Source of the DNA: Acidobacteriota bacterium
Lineage (GTDB): Bacteria > Acidobacteriota > UBA6911 > RPQK01 > JACQSY01
Assembly (NCBI GenBank): GCA_016211085.1
Contig: JACQSY010000050.1
Span: 1 to 43,338 of the forward strand
DNA: 43,338 bases
Reading direction: 5' to 3'
In this document: positions 32,985 to 42,005 of the stretch, in pieces
Position numbering within the stretch: the first letter of the stretch is position 1
How the letters are laid out: every line of letters starts with the position of its first letter
The notes under the pieces: model-generated
What the model was told of the DNA's origin: nothing
The model's database searches: none
The model's input: only the letters and a program-made list of their open reading frames with translations
Made by a program: the position numbers and the translations under genes

Positions 32985-33437
32985 ATGAGGGCAGTCATCC
33001 AGCGTGTTTCTGAAGCAAAGGTCATTGTCGGCGGCAGCGAGGCTGCCAAAATTTCCCAGGGATTGCTGGTGCTGCTCGCCGTAGAAGCTTCCGACCAGGA
33101 GAGCGACTTGAAGTTTTTGAGAGACAAGATTCTGCAGTTGCGCATTTTTGAGGATGAGAACGGAAAGATGAATCTTTCCGTTCAGCAGGTGGGTGGAGAA
33201 ATTCTGGTGGTTTCGCAATTTACGCTTTATGGAGATTGTCGCAAGGGCAATCGCCCCAGTTTCTCCCGGGCGGCGCCCGTGGAGCGAGCACGTCTGCTCT
33301 ATGAACAATTTGCTCGTGAACTGGCCGGCGGCGGGGTTCGCGTCGCCATGGGAGTTTTCCAGGCCATGATGAAAGTAGTCCTGGTCAACGATGGACCGGT
33401 GACGCTTATTTTGGACTCTCGTAAAGAAGTATTTTGA
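32985..33437 (+). CDS. dtd: D-aminoacyl-tRNA deacylase
   Basis: A 150-residue Dtd with both signature motifs: SQFTLYGD (Ser77, Gln78, Thr80), the active site, and the cross-subunit Gly-cisPro of VNDGPVT (Gly137, Pro138). The start MRAVIQRVSEAKV is typical. It hydrolyses D-amino acids from tRNA (and Gly from tRNA-Ala) as proofreading. Length and ATG 32985 match the family. It converges with the SurA-like gene, ending 15 bases before that gene's stop. Confidence 0.96.
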   Translation: MRAVIQRVSEAKVIVGGSEAAKISQGLLVLLAVEASDQESDLKFLRDKILQLRIFEDENGKMNLSVQQVGGEILVVSQFTLYGDCRKGNRPSFSRAAPVERARLLYEQFARELAGGGVRVAMGVFQAMMKVVLVNDGPVTLILDSRKEVF

Positions 33438-33452
33438 TCGGACGTGCTGTTC

Positions 33453-34154
33453 TCACTGTAATGTTCGGGGCAAGTTCGAGGAGCGAGGAGGATCCCGGTA
33501 CAAGAGCACCTGAACGTTTGCTTTTCTCCGTTCCGCCGCCACCCACTTGTCGAGTTCGACGTTCACTTGCTGCACGGTGAGGATCTGGCGGATCTGTTCT
33601 TCCACCAGGTCCAGGGGGGGGACCGGTTGCCTGGTTTGCTGCAATTGCGGCAGTAAAGTTTCTCGATAATAGGCCTCGATCTGGTCAGGCAGCACGATGA
33701 CGAAGGGGTCAAAGCGCACGCGAATAAACTCCATTACGGTGAGTTGCCGCTTGAAAAGCTCGTAGAGGTCCTCCCGTGTCATTTGCATCTGCCGCAGCCG
33801 GTCCTGCAAATCCCCCTCAGTTCCATAGCGTTTCTTGAACTCCTGGATTTGTCTTTCCACTTCGGTGGGTTCCACCACGATACCGGGGGTCTGTTCCGCC
33901 TCGCGCGCAATGAGTTTCTGGTGAATCAGCTCGTCGAGTCTTTGAAGGTAAAACCTTCTGGCTTCCGCGGGATCACTGGGAACGGCGAGGCCTCGATACC
34001 GAACCAGAATTTGCACATCCGAAAACGTGAGAACTTCTTCTTCAATGACGGCAGCGATCTGATCCACTACTTCGGCGCGCACGTCTTCGCTTCTCCACGC
34101 TGCCACGAGGGCAACGGCGTAAAGCAACAACCATAATTTGCGCTGCCGTCTCAA
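33453..34154 (-). CDS. SurA-like periplasmic chaperone lacking a rotamase domain
   Basis: A 233-residue exported protein: signal peptide (basic RRQRK, then LWLLLYAVALVAAW), then a SurA N-terminal-type helical domain (VVDQIAAVIEEEVLTFSDV, RLDELIHQKLIAREAEQ, VEPTEVERQIQEFKKRYG, RDLYELFKRQLTVMEFIR-like helix). There is no parvulin rotamase domain. The TTG at 34154 overlaps the stop of the Omp85 gene (TTGA), which I take as the start; a TTG at 34187 is also open. Last in the tamB-Omp85 operon, it probably escorts beta-barrel proteins to that machinery. Confidence 0.82.
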   Translation of the reverse strand: MRRQRKLWLLLYAVALVAAWRSEDVRAEVVDQIAAVIEEEVLTFSDVQILVRYRGLAVPSDPAEARRFYLQRLDELIHQKLIAREAEQTPGIVVEPTEVERQIQEFKKRYGTEGDLQDRLRQMQMTREDLYELFKRQLTVMEFIRVRFDPFVIVLPDQIEAYYRETLLPQLQQTRQPVPPLDLVEEQIRQILTVQQVNVELDKWVAAERRKANVQVLLYRDPPRSSNLPRTLQ

Positions 34155-37123
34155 AATGGATTTCCGAGGGTTAAATGAAAGTTCCAATTTTGAAATCCGG
34201 GGATAATGTCGGCTTTTCCAGTTTCGGGATCGATTTCCCGTGGGGGCCTCGGGTTATAGCCAATATCAAAACGTATGGGCCCCACGGGAGTACTCACTCG
34301 AACACCGAAGCCTACCGTGTTACTGAACCCTGCCGAGGAAAGGTCTGTCACGCTTCGGAATACATTGCCCACTTCGTAAAAAACCGCTCCGCTAATCTGT
34401 GCCCGCGCGGGATAGCGAAGCTCCAGGTTGGCGATAAGCAGCCCATTACCTCCCAGGGGGACCGGCCGGCCCCCGGGTTTAGGGCGTCCGTTCTCCGGAA
34501 TCGGCTTGCCTTCTTCATCAACGGTGGGTTCCCCGTGACGGTTCACCAGGACGATTTTCCCTTTGCGGCTTCTGAGAAGCGGCCCCGCCAAGTCTTGGGG
34601 CAAACCTCGCAAAGTAGTGGAACCGCCGGCAAAAAAGCGCTCGCTGATCGGTACTGGATTTCGAGCGCTTTCCGATCCCGCGCTTTCGCCAAAAGGGTCA
34701 ATGAATCCCAGGCGCAGCGCAGTCACCCAGAGCAGCTCCGGGAGCAGCCTTTGATAATACTGACCTTGTGCGAGAAAACGGAAAAATTGCTTGTCGGAGC
34801 CGATGACGTGGGCCGCCAGAGTTGCATCTCCGGTCAAGAAAAAGCCTTCAGTGGGGTTAGTGGGGTCGTCACGCGACTCGTTCAAGTAGGAGATGGAGGC
34901 TTTAGAAAGGCGCAGGCGCTCCTCCTCGCGAAAAAATTGAAGCGGCTCGACGAGAGCCGGGGGTACGTCCAGTTGCACGCTTTCATAGTTATATCGGAAA
35001 AAGAGCGATTCTCTTTGGCTGAGTTTCCGCTCTGACTGACCGGATGCAATCAGACGGAAAGCGTCAAATGGTTTTCCTCGTATACCTTCCAATCCGGATC
35101 TTCGGACTCTCTTTTTTTCGTTATCCGCCACCAGAGAAATGACCGTGGGCAGCTGCCACTCAAAGGGTCGGGGAACGGTATAGGAAATGTTTCCCCGCTG
35201 ACGTTGCTTGCTGGCGCGCAACCCAAGTGAAATCGCCCGCGCCATCCCTAAGAAATTGCTATTGGTAATGCCGAACGTACCCCGTCCTCCTTCAAAAGAA
35301 CTGTAGCCAATGCCGTAGAGAAGAGTGTACTTGCTCGCCTCTTCAACGTTAACAATCACCAGACGTTCTCCAGGGGTACGATGGGAAGGTGCATCGCGAA
35401 CGTGGACGCGGTTGAAAACCAGGAGATTGTACAGATTGCTTTCCGATCTCAGCATGTCGTCTAGCGACAGCGCAACTCCTGGGCGGACCCTGATTTCACG
35501 GCGGATCACGCTTTCACGGGTGGAGTGATTGCCGGTGACGATCACCGTCTCCACGAAAAACTGTTCTCCTTCCTGGACGGTGTAGAGCAGATCAGTCCGC
35601 CCGGGGCGCGGGTAGCGCACCTCCGAATCAAAACTCACCTCGCGATACCCGCGGTTTTCATACGCGGCGATAATGTTGGCGCGGTCCTGGGCCACCAGCA
35701 AAGGAGAGAAGAGGGCACCCGGGCGGGACTGGATCTCTTTTTGGAGAATTTCCGTATCCAGGTTTTCGTTGCCGCGAATTTCGAGGTTTTCCACTTTGTA
35801 TTGAGGACCTTCGTCTATTTTGTAGGCCACCACCAACCCGCCCGCATTTTCCTGAGGGCGTAGCTCATAGTCGACTTTGACGTCCATAAAGCCCCGTTGT
35901 TGGTAAAAGGAGCGGAGCCGGTCCCGGTCTGCTTCTGCTCTCTCGGTGGTGAATTTCCCCCGCGAAAAGAAACCCGATTCCTCGACAGACGGCATGGAGG
36001 CGAGCACTGTCTCGTCGATGGAGCGGTTTCCTTCGAACACCACCTGCTTCAAGCGGTATCTGGAGCCCGCCTCGGCGTTCAGGAAGACGCGGGATTGTCC
36101 ATCTGCATCCCTGGCAACTTCGGGGCGGACCTGGGCCATGAAATAGCCTTGCTCCTGCAGCTCTTGGCGCACGCTCTCCGCCATGCCGGCAGCCGTCTCC
36201 TCCATCAAGAGGGGGTTGATGATCTCGTCCTCTTCCGGCAGGATTTTCTCCAGCATTCTTCGCTGATCCGCCACGCCTTTCAATTGAAGATCAGTACGTT
36301 CATGGGGCACGATGCGTAAAGTGAGATACACCAGATTGGTGGCTGGGTCATAGCGCTCCGCATCTTTGATGTAGATCTCGGGCCGCCAGTAGCCCTGCAG
36401 AATGAGCTCACGGCGAATGCGGACGATGTCGTCATCCAGTTGCACCCTTGAATAAGGACCTTGAGGCCGCGTCTTCATCATCGAGTCAACCGAGACGGTG
36501 TTCAAGTCTCCTTCCACATCCAGAAGCAGGTCTGCAACCATAGCCTGCGGTCCAGCTTCTATTTCAAACTGCGGCGTCAGATCAGCCGTTTCCCTGTCCA
36601 CCTCGAATTCGGGCAAAATTCGCGCGCGGTAGTAACCGTGGTTTTGATAAAGTTCCTGAAGTTGAGCCATGCTTTCTTCCATGCGAACTTCAGAATAAGG
36701 CTCGCCTTCACGAAGGCTGAGATTTCTGCGAATCTCTTCCGGGCTGACTTCCGGATCGCCTGAAAATCTCACTCGTTTGATCAAGTGGACACGGATCAGA
36801 TGGAAAATGACCTCCACCTCTCCGGGTCCGCTTTCGTTGGTTTCAACCTGGACATCGAAAAAAATTCGCGTCGAGTAGAGGCGCAGAATGGAGTCGCGCA
36901 CCTGACTGGAGCGGTAGGGCTGGCCTTGTTGCACGGTGATCAGCTTGCGAAGATCTTCTTCTGAGATTTGACCCAGGGGTCCGTCAGGTTGGATTCGGAC
37001 GCTGGTGACGGTCTTACCTTCCAAGGAGGGAGCGCGGCTTTCGGCGGCGAGTCTCTGCAGAAAAATACAGCAGAACATCAAAAGCAGGAAGAAAACACCG
37101 CCTTGGTCCGTCTTCAGTCGCAT
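34151..37123 (-). CDS. bamA: Omp85-family outer-membrane assembly protein with about seven POTRA domains
   Basis: A 990-residue Omp85 protein: signal peptide (FFLLLMFCCIFLQRL), then about seven POTRA repeats over residues 37-587 by my count (each starting with a pattern like IKRVRFSGDPEVS, LKQVVFEGNRSID, VENLEIRGNENLD or VETVIVTGNHSTR), then a 16-strand-type barrel. The barrel holds the RGF/L-type lid motif in ERFFAGGSTTLRGL, a Pro/Gly-rich insert just after it and GPIRFDIGYNP near the end, finishing in Phe. BamA has five POTRAs and TamA three, so this is unusually long. It inserts beta-barrels, and the neighbouring tamB makes a TamA-like role equally plausible. A SurA-like gene overlaps its stop. 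Confidence 0.92.
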   Translation of the reverse strand: MRLKTDQGGVFFLLLMFCCIFLQRLAAESRAPSLEGKTVTSVRIQPDGPLGQISEEDLRKLITVQQGQPYRSSQVRDSILRLYSTRIFFDVQVETNESGPGEVEVIFHLIRVHLIKRVRFSGDPEVSPEEIRRNLSLREGEPYSEVRMEESMAQLQELYQNHGYYRARILPEFEVDRETADLTPQFEIEAGPQAMVADLLLDVEGDLNTVSVDSMMKTRPQGPYSRVQLDDDIVRIRRELILQGYWRPEIYIKDAERYDPATNLVYLTLRIVPHERTDLQLKGVADQRRMLEKILPEEDEIINPLLMEETAAGMAESVRQELQEQGYFMAQVRPEVARDADGQSRVFLNAEAGSRYRLKQVVFEGNRSIDETVLASMPSVEESGFFSRGKFTTERAEADRDRLRSFYQQRGFMDVKVDYELRPQENAGGLVVAYKIDEGPQYKVENLEIRGNENLDTEILQKEIQSRPGALFSPLLVAQDRANIIAAYENRGYREVSFDSEVRYPRPGRTDLLYTVQEGEQFFVETVIVTGNHSTRESVIRREIRVRPGVALSLDDMLRSESNLYNLLVFNRVHVRDAPSHRTPGERLVIVNVEEASKYTLLYGIGYSSFEGGRGTFGITNSNFLGMARAISLGLRASKQRQRGNISYTVPRPFEWQLPTVISLVADNEKKRVRRSGLEGIRGKPFDAFRLIASGQSERKLSQRESLFFRYNYESVQLDVPPALVEPLQFFREEERLRLSKASISYLNESRDDPTNPTEGFFLTGDATLAAHVIGSDKQFFRFLAQGQYYQRLLPELLWVTALRLGFIDPFGESAGSESARNPVPISERFFAGGSTTLRGLPQDLAGPLLRSRKGKIVLVNRHGEPTVDEEGKPIPENGRPKPGGRPVPLGGNGLLIANLELRYPARAQISGAVFYEVGNVFRSVTDLSSAGFSNTVGFGVRVSTPVGPIRFDIGYNPRPPREIDPETGKADIIPGFQNWNFHLTLGNPF

Positions 37124-37128
37124 GAAGG

Positions 37129-40100
37129 TTAGAATCTTTTCTTGAGTTTGAAGTCGATGGCAATTGAACCATCGGCTTCGCGAGTTCCGACGGCTGTCAG
37201 CCAGGATGTAAGTGTGTACTCCAGGGCCACGATCTGGGCTTGCTGCTCGTTTCCAAGGACCGTGCTGTAGGTTACGGCAAAGTCTTTGGTGAGCTGCTTG
37301 CCCAGCGTGATGCGGGCGGCCGGGTTGGGATCGTCGCCATACATAAAGGGATCGATGGAGAACTTGTCAAACCCAAAGAGACGGCTGGTCCGTGACTCGA
37401 GCTGCTCGCCGACACTTTTGCTTAGCAAAGCACTGGCTCCGTAAAAGGCAAGGCTGCCAAGCTCGGGCTGCGCGGTGTCGCGGAGCCCGAAAATCTCTTC
37501 CTGTGTCTGGCCAATGGCCAGCAAGGTCACGATGCTGGCGGTAGACATAGGAGGATCTGAGCGAAACGAAGTGTTGAGATGTTCAAAAGGGCCGCGCACC
37601 AGGACAGATACCGTGAACTCGCGAACTTCCGTTTCCGCTTCAAAGTTCAGCACCGCCGTGGTCCTGCGGGGGTTGTTGAAAGATACATCTCCATGGGTGA
37701 TCTCGTACTCGTTATTTTCGAGAAACAGCGTACCCTCTTCGATGATGAGCCGCCCAAGGATCACCGGATTCTGAAGCGTGCCCCGCAAGGTAAAATCGCC
37801 GCTGGCCAGGATTTCGGCCAGATTGTTGGAAACGCGGATGCTCCGGTACGCTTCCACATCAATGTTCAAAACCACAGCCTCACCACGGACTCCGGGAGAG
37901 GCAGGAATAGCCGCGCCGCTCTGCATCAGGATCAGCTCGGGAACCGTGAGCTCCTCGGTATAGTCTGCGGCGCGCACGTAGACGACTCCGCTGATGAGCT
38001 GTGATCGGCCGCTGTTAATTAGGTCCAGGTCGGCGTCAATGAGGGACACCACCTGGGCGGGGTATTCCACCCTCAGCCCCGAGCCGATGACGTTTATGCG
38101 CCATCTTCTGGGCCGAAACCCTTCCAGAAATACGCCGCCATCTGCGCTGATCTGGCCGTGAACCGTACGTGCGGTGAAGCGATCGATCGACACCTGGTTG
38201 GCTGTAAATTTAAAACTGCCTTCCACCTCGGCCAGGGTAGTCGGCACGCGGGGGTGAGAGAGAAAGCCCTGCTTCAATTCTGCCGAACCTACAATGCGGG
38301 GACGCTCGAGTGCGCCAAAAACGGTGGTCTGCAGCTGAATGGCTCCCGCGGCACTGCCGGGGCGAATGAAGCTATTCAGCACCACCAGATTGACAAGCCC
38401 TTCAATCTTTAAGTTGACGTTGCGAGGAGCGGCAAACCTGATGTTGCCGCTCACGTGGAGTTCGGTATCGCGGCCCGCCAGGGTCACCGGACTGACGTTC
38501 ATCACGCCATCCCGGTACACCAGCTCCACCGCCTCTCGGTTTCTTATCTCGTAACCCGATAAGGAAAGCTGTAATCGAGAAAGGCGTCCGCGGCCGGTGA
38601 ACTTCGCCGGCTCGGCAAGCGGACCCGTAACGTTAACCGTGCCCAGCAAGCTTCCGTCTACGTCAGGCGCCTGTCTAATGGGGAAAAGGCTCAGGAAAGG
38701 AGCAATCGGCGTGTTGTTTAGCTCTAAAGCTGCTATCAGCGGATAGGGCTTGAGCAAGCCGATGCTTCCTTCGCTGAGGAACTGATTTCCTTGAAAAGTG
38801 TTACGGAGCTGAAAGACTGCTCGTTGGTTTTTGCCCTCAGCATGGAGTGTAATTTCTCCAAGCACATACTGGCGTACTCTTACTTCGCGGGAGAAAAGCT
38901 CCAAAATGAAGGCAGGATCTTGGAGGTGGCCGCTTCCCTGCAGCGAGACATTAACACGACCTCGTAAGGGTGCCCGCACCTGGAGATTATGGATCTGCTC
39001 CAGGGGAATGTTCTCTCCGTTGAGATCCACTGAATACGTTTTCAGCTTGAGATCGATGGAAGCGTCGCCAGTGACCGCACCTCCTTCCATTGCCAGGCGC
39101 ATATCATCAAATACAACCCTGCTGCCTTGGAAGGAGATGTTGCTGGTGAGACGGCTTATCTTTTCTTCGTATGCAACTCCCTCAGTCAACGCCAATCTCC
39201 CGGCGCCCCGATACTGATACGGTGCGATCTCTTCCATCTGAAGGTTACCCGAGAGCCAGCCACGGACGGGAAATCGTCGGTTTAGCCATATCAAAGCATG
39301 CTCCAGAGGCAGTCGGTTGACTGAAAGATCCAGCGAAGCAGGAACCCCGTTCTTCCCCAGGGGTATCCGCCCTGAACCCGACAAGGAATATCCGGGTCCC
39401 TGCAAGAAGGCGTCTCTCAACTGAATAAAGCTCGGGTTGAGATTCAGTCTGGATTGAAAATCTCCCAGCAGGCGATCGCGCAGAACAATTTGTCTTGCCT
39501 GCAAAGCACCGCTAAACTGAAAATCTCCTCTCCTGCCGCTCAGTTTTCCGCTTAATTCTGTCGGCCCTTCAATTTCTGTAGGATATTGGCGAGCCACGTC
39601 CTTGAAAAAACCGAAGGATTGCGCCAGTTGGACCAATTCATTGCCTCGTTCCGAGTTCACCGCAACATCTAATTCATAACTGCCGGTGAAGTGAACGGTT
39701 CCGCTGTACTGGAGCGTGCTCTGGAAAGTCTGGGCTAACCCTTGGAAAAAATGAACCAGTCCCGGTTCAAAGGAAAGCGAAGCACGGCCGCTGAAAGGAA
39801 CGGTGCGGTACGGTGACTCGGGGGGTAGAAAATCGCCCTGGTAAGTCGTCTGGCCACTGCCGCGGATCTGCGAGAAATAAAGGCCAGGCCAAGAGACGGT
39901 CCCCTGGAACGCTGCCCGGCCATAGGCCTGAACCTCACCCCGGCCCAGGTCCAGCAGTAGAGGCCGGAGATCCACCCTCTCAGTAGAGAGGTCAAATTGC
40001 GAAAGGGTTTCCCGAGTCCACCCCAATCTCCCCGAGGCTTCGCCCTTCCCATCGTAAAAATTGAATCGAGCTGAAAGAACACGCACGTGTTCCCGTGTCG

Positions 40101-41049
40101 CCAGAATTTGGCTGTCCAGGCTCCGCACCGCCAAGCCTTGCACACGTAGAAAGGCCGCGCTGGCCCGCCCTTCAAAGGCCACATCACGGCCGCTTCCGGA
40201 AAAAATACCGCTAAAGTGGGTGGTCCCCGAATCAAAGTATGCGGAAAGGTCGGGCTTGCGGACTTTGGCCACTTCAACGCTCACATCGGTTTCAAAGCGA
40301 AAGCGGAAATCTCTCAGGCTGCTGATGGTTCCCACCGCACGTGCGTCAATTTCTTCGGAGTCCAGAACGATAGACTGAAAACGAAACTGATCGGCAAGGT
40401 AATCAAACTGAAGCTGAACTTTTGTGTCTTGCAGACCAAAACCATCTATATTGAGGTTTAATCCTGCGAAAGCAGCTTCACCTTCGTACTTTTGTTCCTT
40501 AGAAACGAATTTCATGCTCACTTCCAGAGAGCCTCGCGGTGCATCCACGTAAAAAGGCCGGTCCTCGTAGACAACCGCACCCTTTCTGATGGTCACCTCG
40601 TCAATTGCCAGATTGATAAAGAAGTCACCTCTGCCGGGGCGACCGCGACGTACGAACATATTGGTCAGATTCAGGCTACGGTTGGGGTCTTCCAGGATGT
40701 GGAGTCGAGGCTGCTCCAGGGACACCCGGTGGAGGTCGGCCGAGGGTGAAAGGTAATCCAGAAGCGTAAAATCGGCGAAAGCGCGCGCCACGTCAATGGC
40801 CGGTTCTTCGGTAGGAAAAGAACGGTTAAAGATTTTTAGACCATAAAGCTGGACACGGGTATCCCACAAATCGAGATCTGCTTTCTCGAGCTTTACCGTG
40901 ACAGCGAATCGGTTTTCCAGCTGGGCAATGATTTGGTCCCTTATCCAACGGTCGAAGGTGGGGGTCTGAATGTAAAAGAGTGCGGCAATGACAGCTAGGA
41001 GAACGAGGGCAAGAACTGTGAGGAGAACCGTTCTGAGAACCCGAGCCAT
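37129..41049 (-). CDS. tamB: TamB-like inter-membrane bridge protein
   Basis: A 1306-residue AsmA/TamB-family protein. One N-terminal transmembrane helix (about 7-27) anchors it in the inner membrane, followed by a long stretch of repeating beta strands that forms a hydrophobic groove or tube, and the C-terminal TamB (DUF490) domain (about the last 350 residues: LLAIGQTQEEIFGL, SRLFGFDKFSIDPF, ARITLGKQLTKDFAVTYS) ending in Phe. TamB proteins carry lipids or assist barrel insertion between membranes with an Omp85 partner, encoded five bases downstream. E. coli TamB is of similar size. Confidence 0.92.
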   Translation of the reverse strand: MARVLRTVLLTVLALVLLAVIAALFYIQTPTFDRWIRDQIIAQLENRFAVTVKLEKADLDLWDTRVQLYGLKIFNRSFPTEEPAIDVARAFADFTLLDYLSPSADLHRVSLEQPRLHILEDPNRSLNLTNMFVRRGRPGRGDFFINLAIDEVTIRKGAVVYEDRPFYVDAPRGSLEVSMKFVSKEQKYEGEAAFAGLNLNIDGFGLQDTKVQLQFDYLADQFRFQSIVLDSEEIDARAVGTISSLRDFRFRFETDVSVEVAKVRKPDLSAYFDSGTTHFSGIFSGSGRDVAFEGRASAAFLRVQGLAVRSLDSQILATREHVRVLSARFNFYDGKGEASGRLGWTRETLSQFDLSTERVDLRPLLLDLGRGEVQAYGRAAFQGTVSWPGLYFSQIRGSGQTTYQGDFLPPESPYRTVPFSGRASLSFEPGLVHFFQGLAQTFQSTLQYSGTVHFTGSYELDVAVNSERGNELVQLAQSFGFFKDVARQYPTEIEGPTELSGKLSGRRGDFQFSGALQARQIVLRDRLLGDFQSRLNLNPSFIQLRDAFLQGPGYSLSGSGRIPLGKNGVPASLDLSVNRLPLEHALIWLNRRFPVRGWLSGNLQMEEIAPYQYRGAGRLALTEGVAYEEKISRLTSNISFQGSRVVFDDMRLAMEGGAVTGDASIDLKLKTYSVDLNGENIPLEQIHNLQVRAPLRGRVNVSLQGSGHLQDPAFILELFSREVRVRQYVLGEITLHAEGKNQRAVFQLRNTFQGNQFLSEGSIGLLKPYPLIAALELNNTPIAPFLSLFPIRQAPDVDGSLLGTVNVTGPLAEPAKFTGRGRLSRLQLSLSGYEIRNREAVELVYRDGVMNVSPVTLAGRDTELHVSGNIRFAAPRNVNLKIEGLVNLVVLNSFIRPGSAAGAIQLQTTVFGALERPRIVGSAELKQGFLSHPRVPTTLAEVEGSFKFTANQVSIDRFTARTVHGQISADGGVFLEGFRPRRWRINVIGSGLRVEYPAQVVSLIDADLDLINSGRSQLISGVVYVRAADYTEELTVPELILMQSGAAIPASPGVRGEAVVLNIDVEAYRSIRVSNNLAEILASGDFTLRGTLQNPVILGRLIIEEGTLFLENNEYEITHGDVSFNNPRRTTAVLNFEAETEVREFTVSVLVRGPFEHLNTSFRSDPPMSTASIVTLLAIGQTQEEIFGLRDTAQPELGSLAFYGASALLSKSVGEQLESRTSRLFGFDKFSIDPFMYGDDPNPAARITLGKQLTKDFAVTYSTVLGNEQQAQIVALEYTLTSWLTAVGTREADGSIAIDFKLKKRF

Positions 41050-41103
41050 AAGAGTCTACGTTGTCAACAGGTTCATGTTAGCAGAAAACCAAAGGATGCA
41101 AGG

Positions 41104-41132
41104 TTGACAAGCACCCAGCAACTCTCTAAGAT
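41104..41132 (+). promoter_or_regulatory. Sigma-70 promoter for the RsbW/STAS operon
   Basis: TTGACA (41104-41109) and TAAGAT (41127-41132) are separated by 17 bp, giving a perfect -35 and a four-of-six -10. Transcription would begin about 30 bases before the GTG start of the RsbW-like gene. It lies in the 119-base gap between divergent operons. Confidence 0.6.
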
Positions 41133-41168
41133 TCGATTCAACTACGTCGGAGTACGAATTGCTGATCT

Positions 41169-41618
41169 GTGAGCACTAGAGAATACGAGGAGTTCGAATT
41201 AACTTTTACGAGTACTCTGCACTACCTCGACCTCGTTCAGGAAATTTCAGAAAAAATCACGCGGATCATGGGATTCTCTGAGGATGAGCGTTACTGGATC
41301 GGCTTGTCTCTCCGCGAATCGGTCACCAATGCGATCCTTCACGGAAATAAGGGAGACGAGTCTAAGAAAGTGGCGGTGCGGTTCTCCTTGCAGCCTGACC
41401 GGCTAGTGATACGTGTGAGCGATGAAGGCGAAGGCTTTGATGAATCGAAGGTGCCGGACCCCCTGGCGCCCGAAAATCTGCTGAAGCCGAGCGGGCGCGG
41501 TATTTTTTATATGCGCCAGTTTATGGACAATGTAGAGTACGAACTTATTCCTTCTGGAGGTTTGGAAGTGAAGATGCAGAAAATGGTCAACCAAGAAGAG
41601 CGAAGGAGAGTGAAATGA
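41169..41618 (+). CDS. RsbW/SpoIIAB-like anti-sigma serine kinase
   Basis: A 149-residue GHKL-type ATPase with the N box in LRESVTNAILHGNKG, the G1 box VSDEGEGFDES and the G2 box SGRGIFYMRQFMD. This matches anti-sigma factors of the RsbW/SpoIIAB class, which bind a sigma factor or phosphorylate a STAS antagonist. The GTG start at 41169 is supported by a promoter just upstream. It overlaps the STAS gene by four bases (ATGA), giving a complete partner-switch pair. No sigma-B gene is adjacent, so the output is unknown. Confidence 0.9.
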   Translation: MSTREYEEFELTFTSTLHYLDLVQEISEKITRIMGFSEDERYWIGLSLRESVTNAILHGNKGDESKKVAVRFSLQPDRLVIRVSDEGEGFDESKVPDPLAPENLLKPSGRGIFYMRQFMDNVEYELIPSGGLEVKMQKMVNQEERRRVK

Positions 41619-41968
41619 GAATTGAGACTCGCGCTAAAGACGGGGTCACCATTGTTGATCTCCACGGCAAGATTACGATCGGAGAGGGTAACGTAGAAAT
41701 CCGCAACAAGGTTCGAGAGCTGTTACAGTCCGGCAAGAAAAAAATCCTGATTAACCTGGGGGATGTCAGCTACATGGACAGTTCGGGCATAGGCGAACTG
41801 GTCAGCTGCTATACCAGCGTGACCAATCAGGGAGGCCAGTTGAAACTGCTTAACCTTACGCAAAAACTCGAGGAATTGCTCGCGATCACCAAGCTGCTGA
41901 CGGTCTTTGATTCGTATAATGATGAGAACAAGGCAGTGCAGAGCTTTTACGAACCGGCGGGAGCCTAA
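41615..41968 (+). CDS. STAS-domain anti-sigma-factor antagonist
   Basis: A 117-residue STAS protein with the phosphorylatable serine motif YMDSSGIGEL (Ser56/Ser57) and the usual IVDLHGKITIGEG start. In its unphosphorylated form it would capture the kinase encoded just upstream and free that kinase's target. Length and pattern match SpoIIAA/RsbV. The phosphatase of the switch is not in the window. Confidence 0.92.
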   Translation: MRIETRAKDGVTIVDLHGKITIGEGNVEIRNKVRELLQSGKKKILINLGDVSYMDSSGIGELVSCYTSVTNQGGQLKLLNLTQKLEELLAITKLLTVFDSYNDENKAVQSFYEPAGA

Positions 41969-42005
41969 GCTTGGAAGGAGAGGGAGGATGGCATCCTCCT
42001 CCTGA

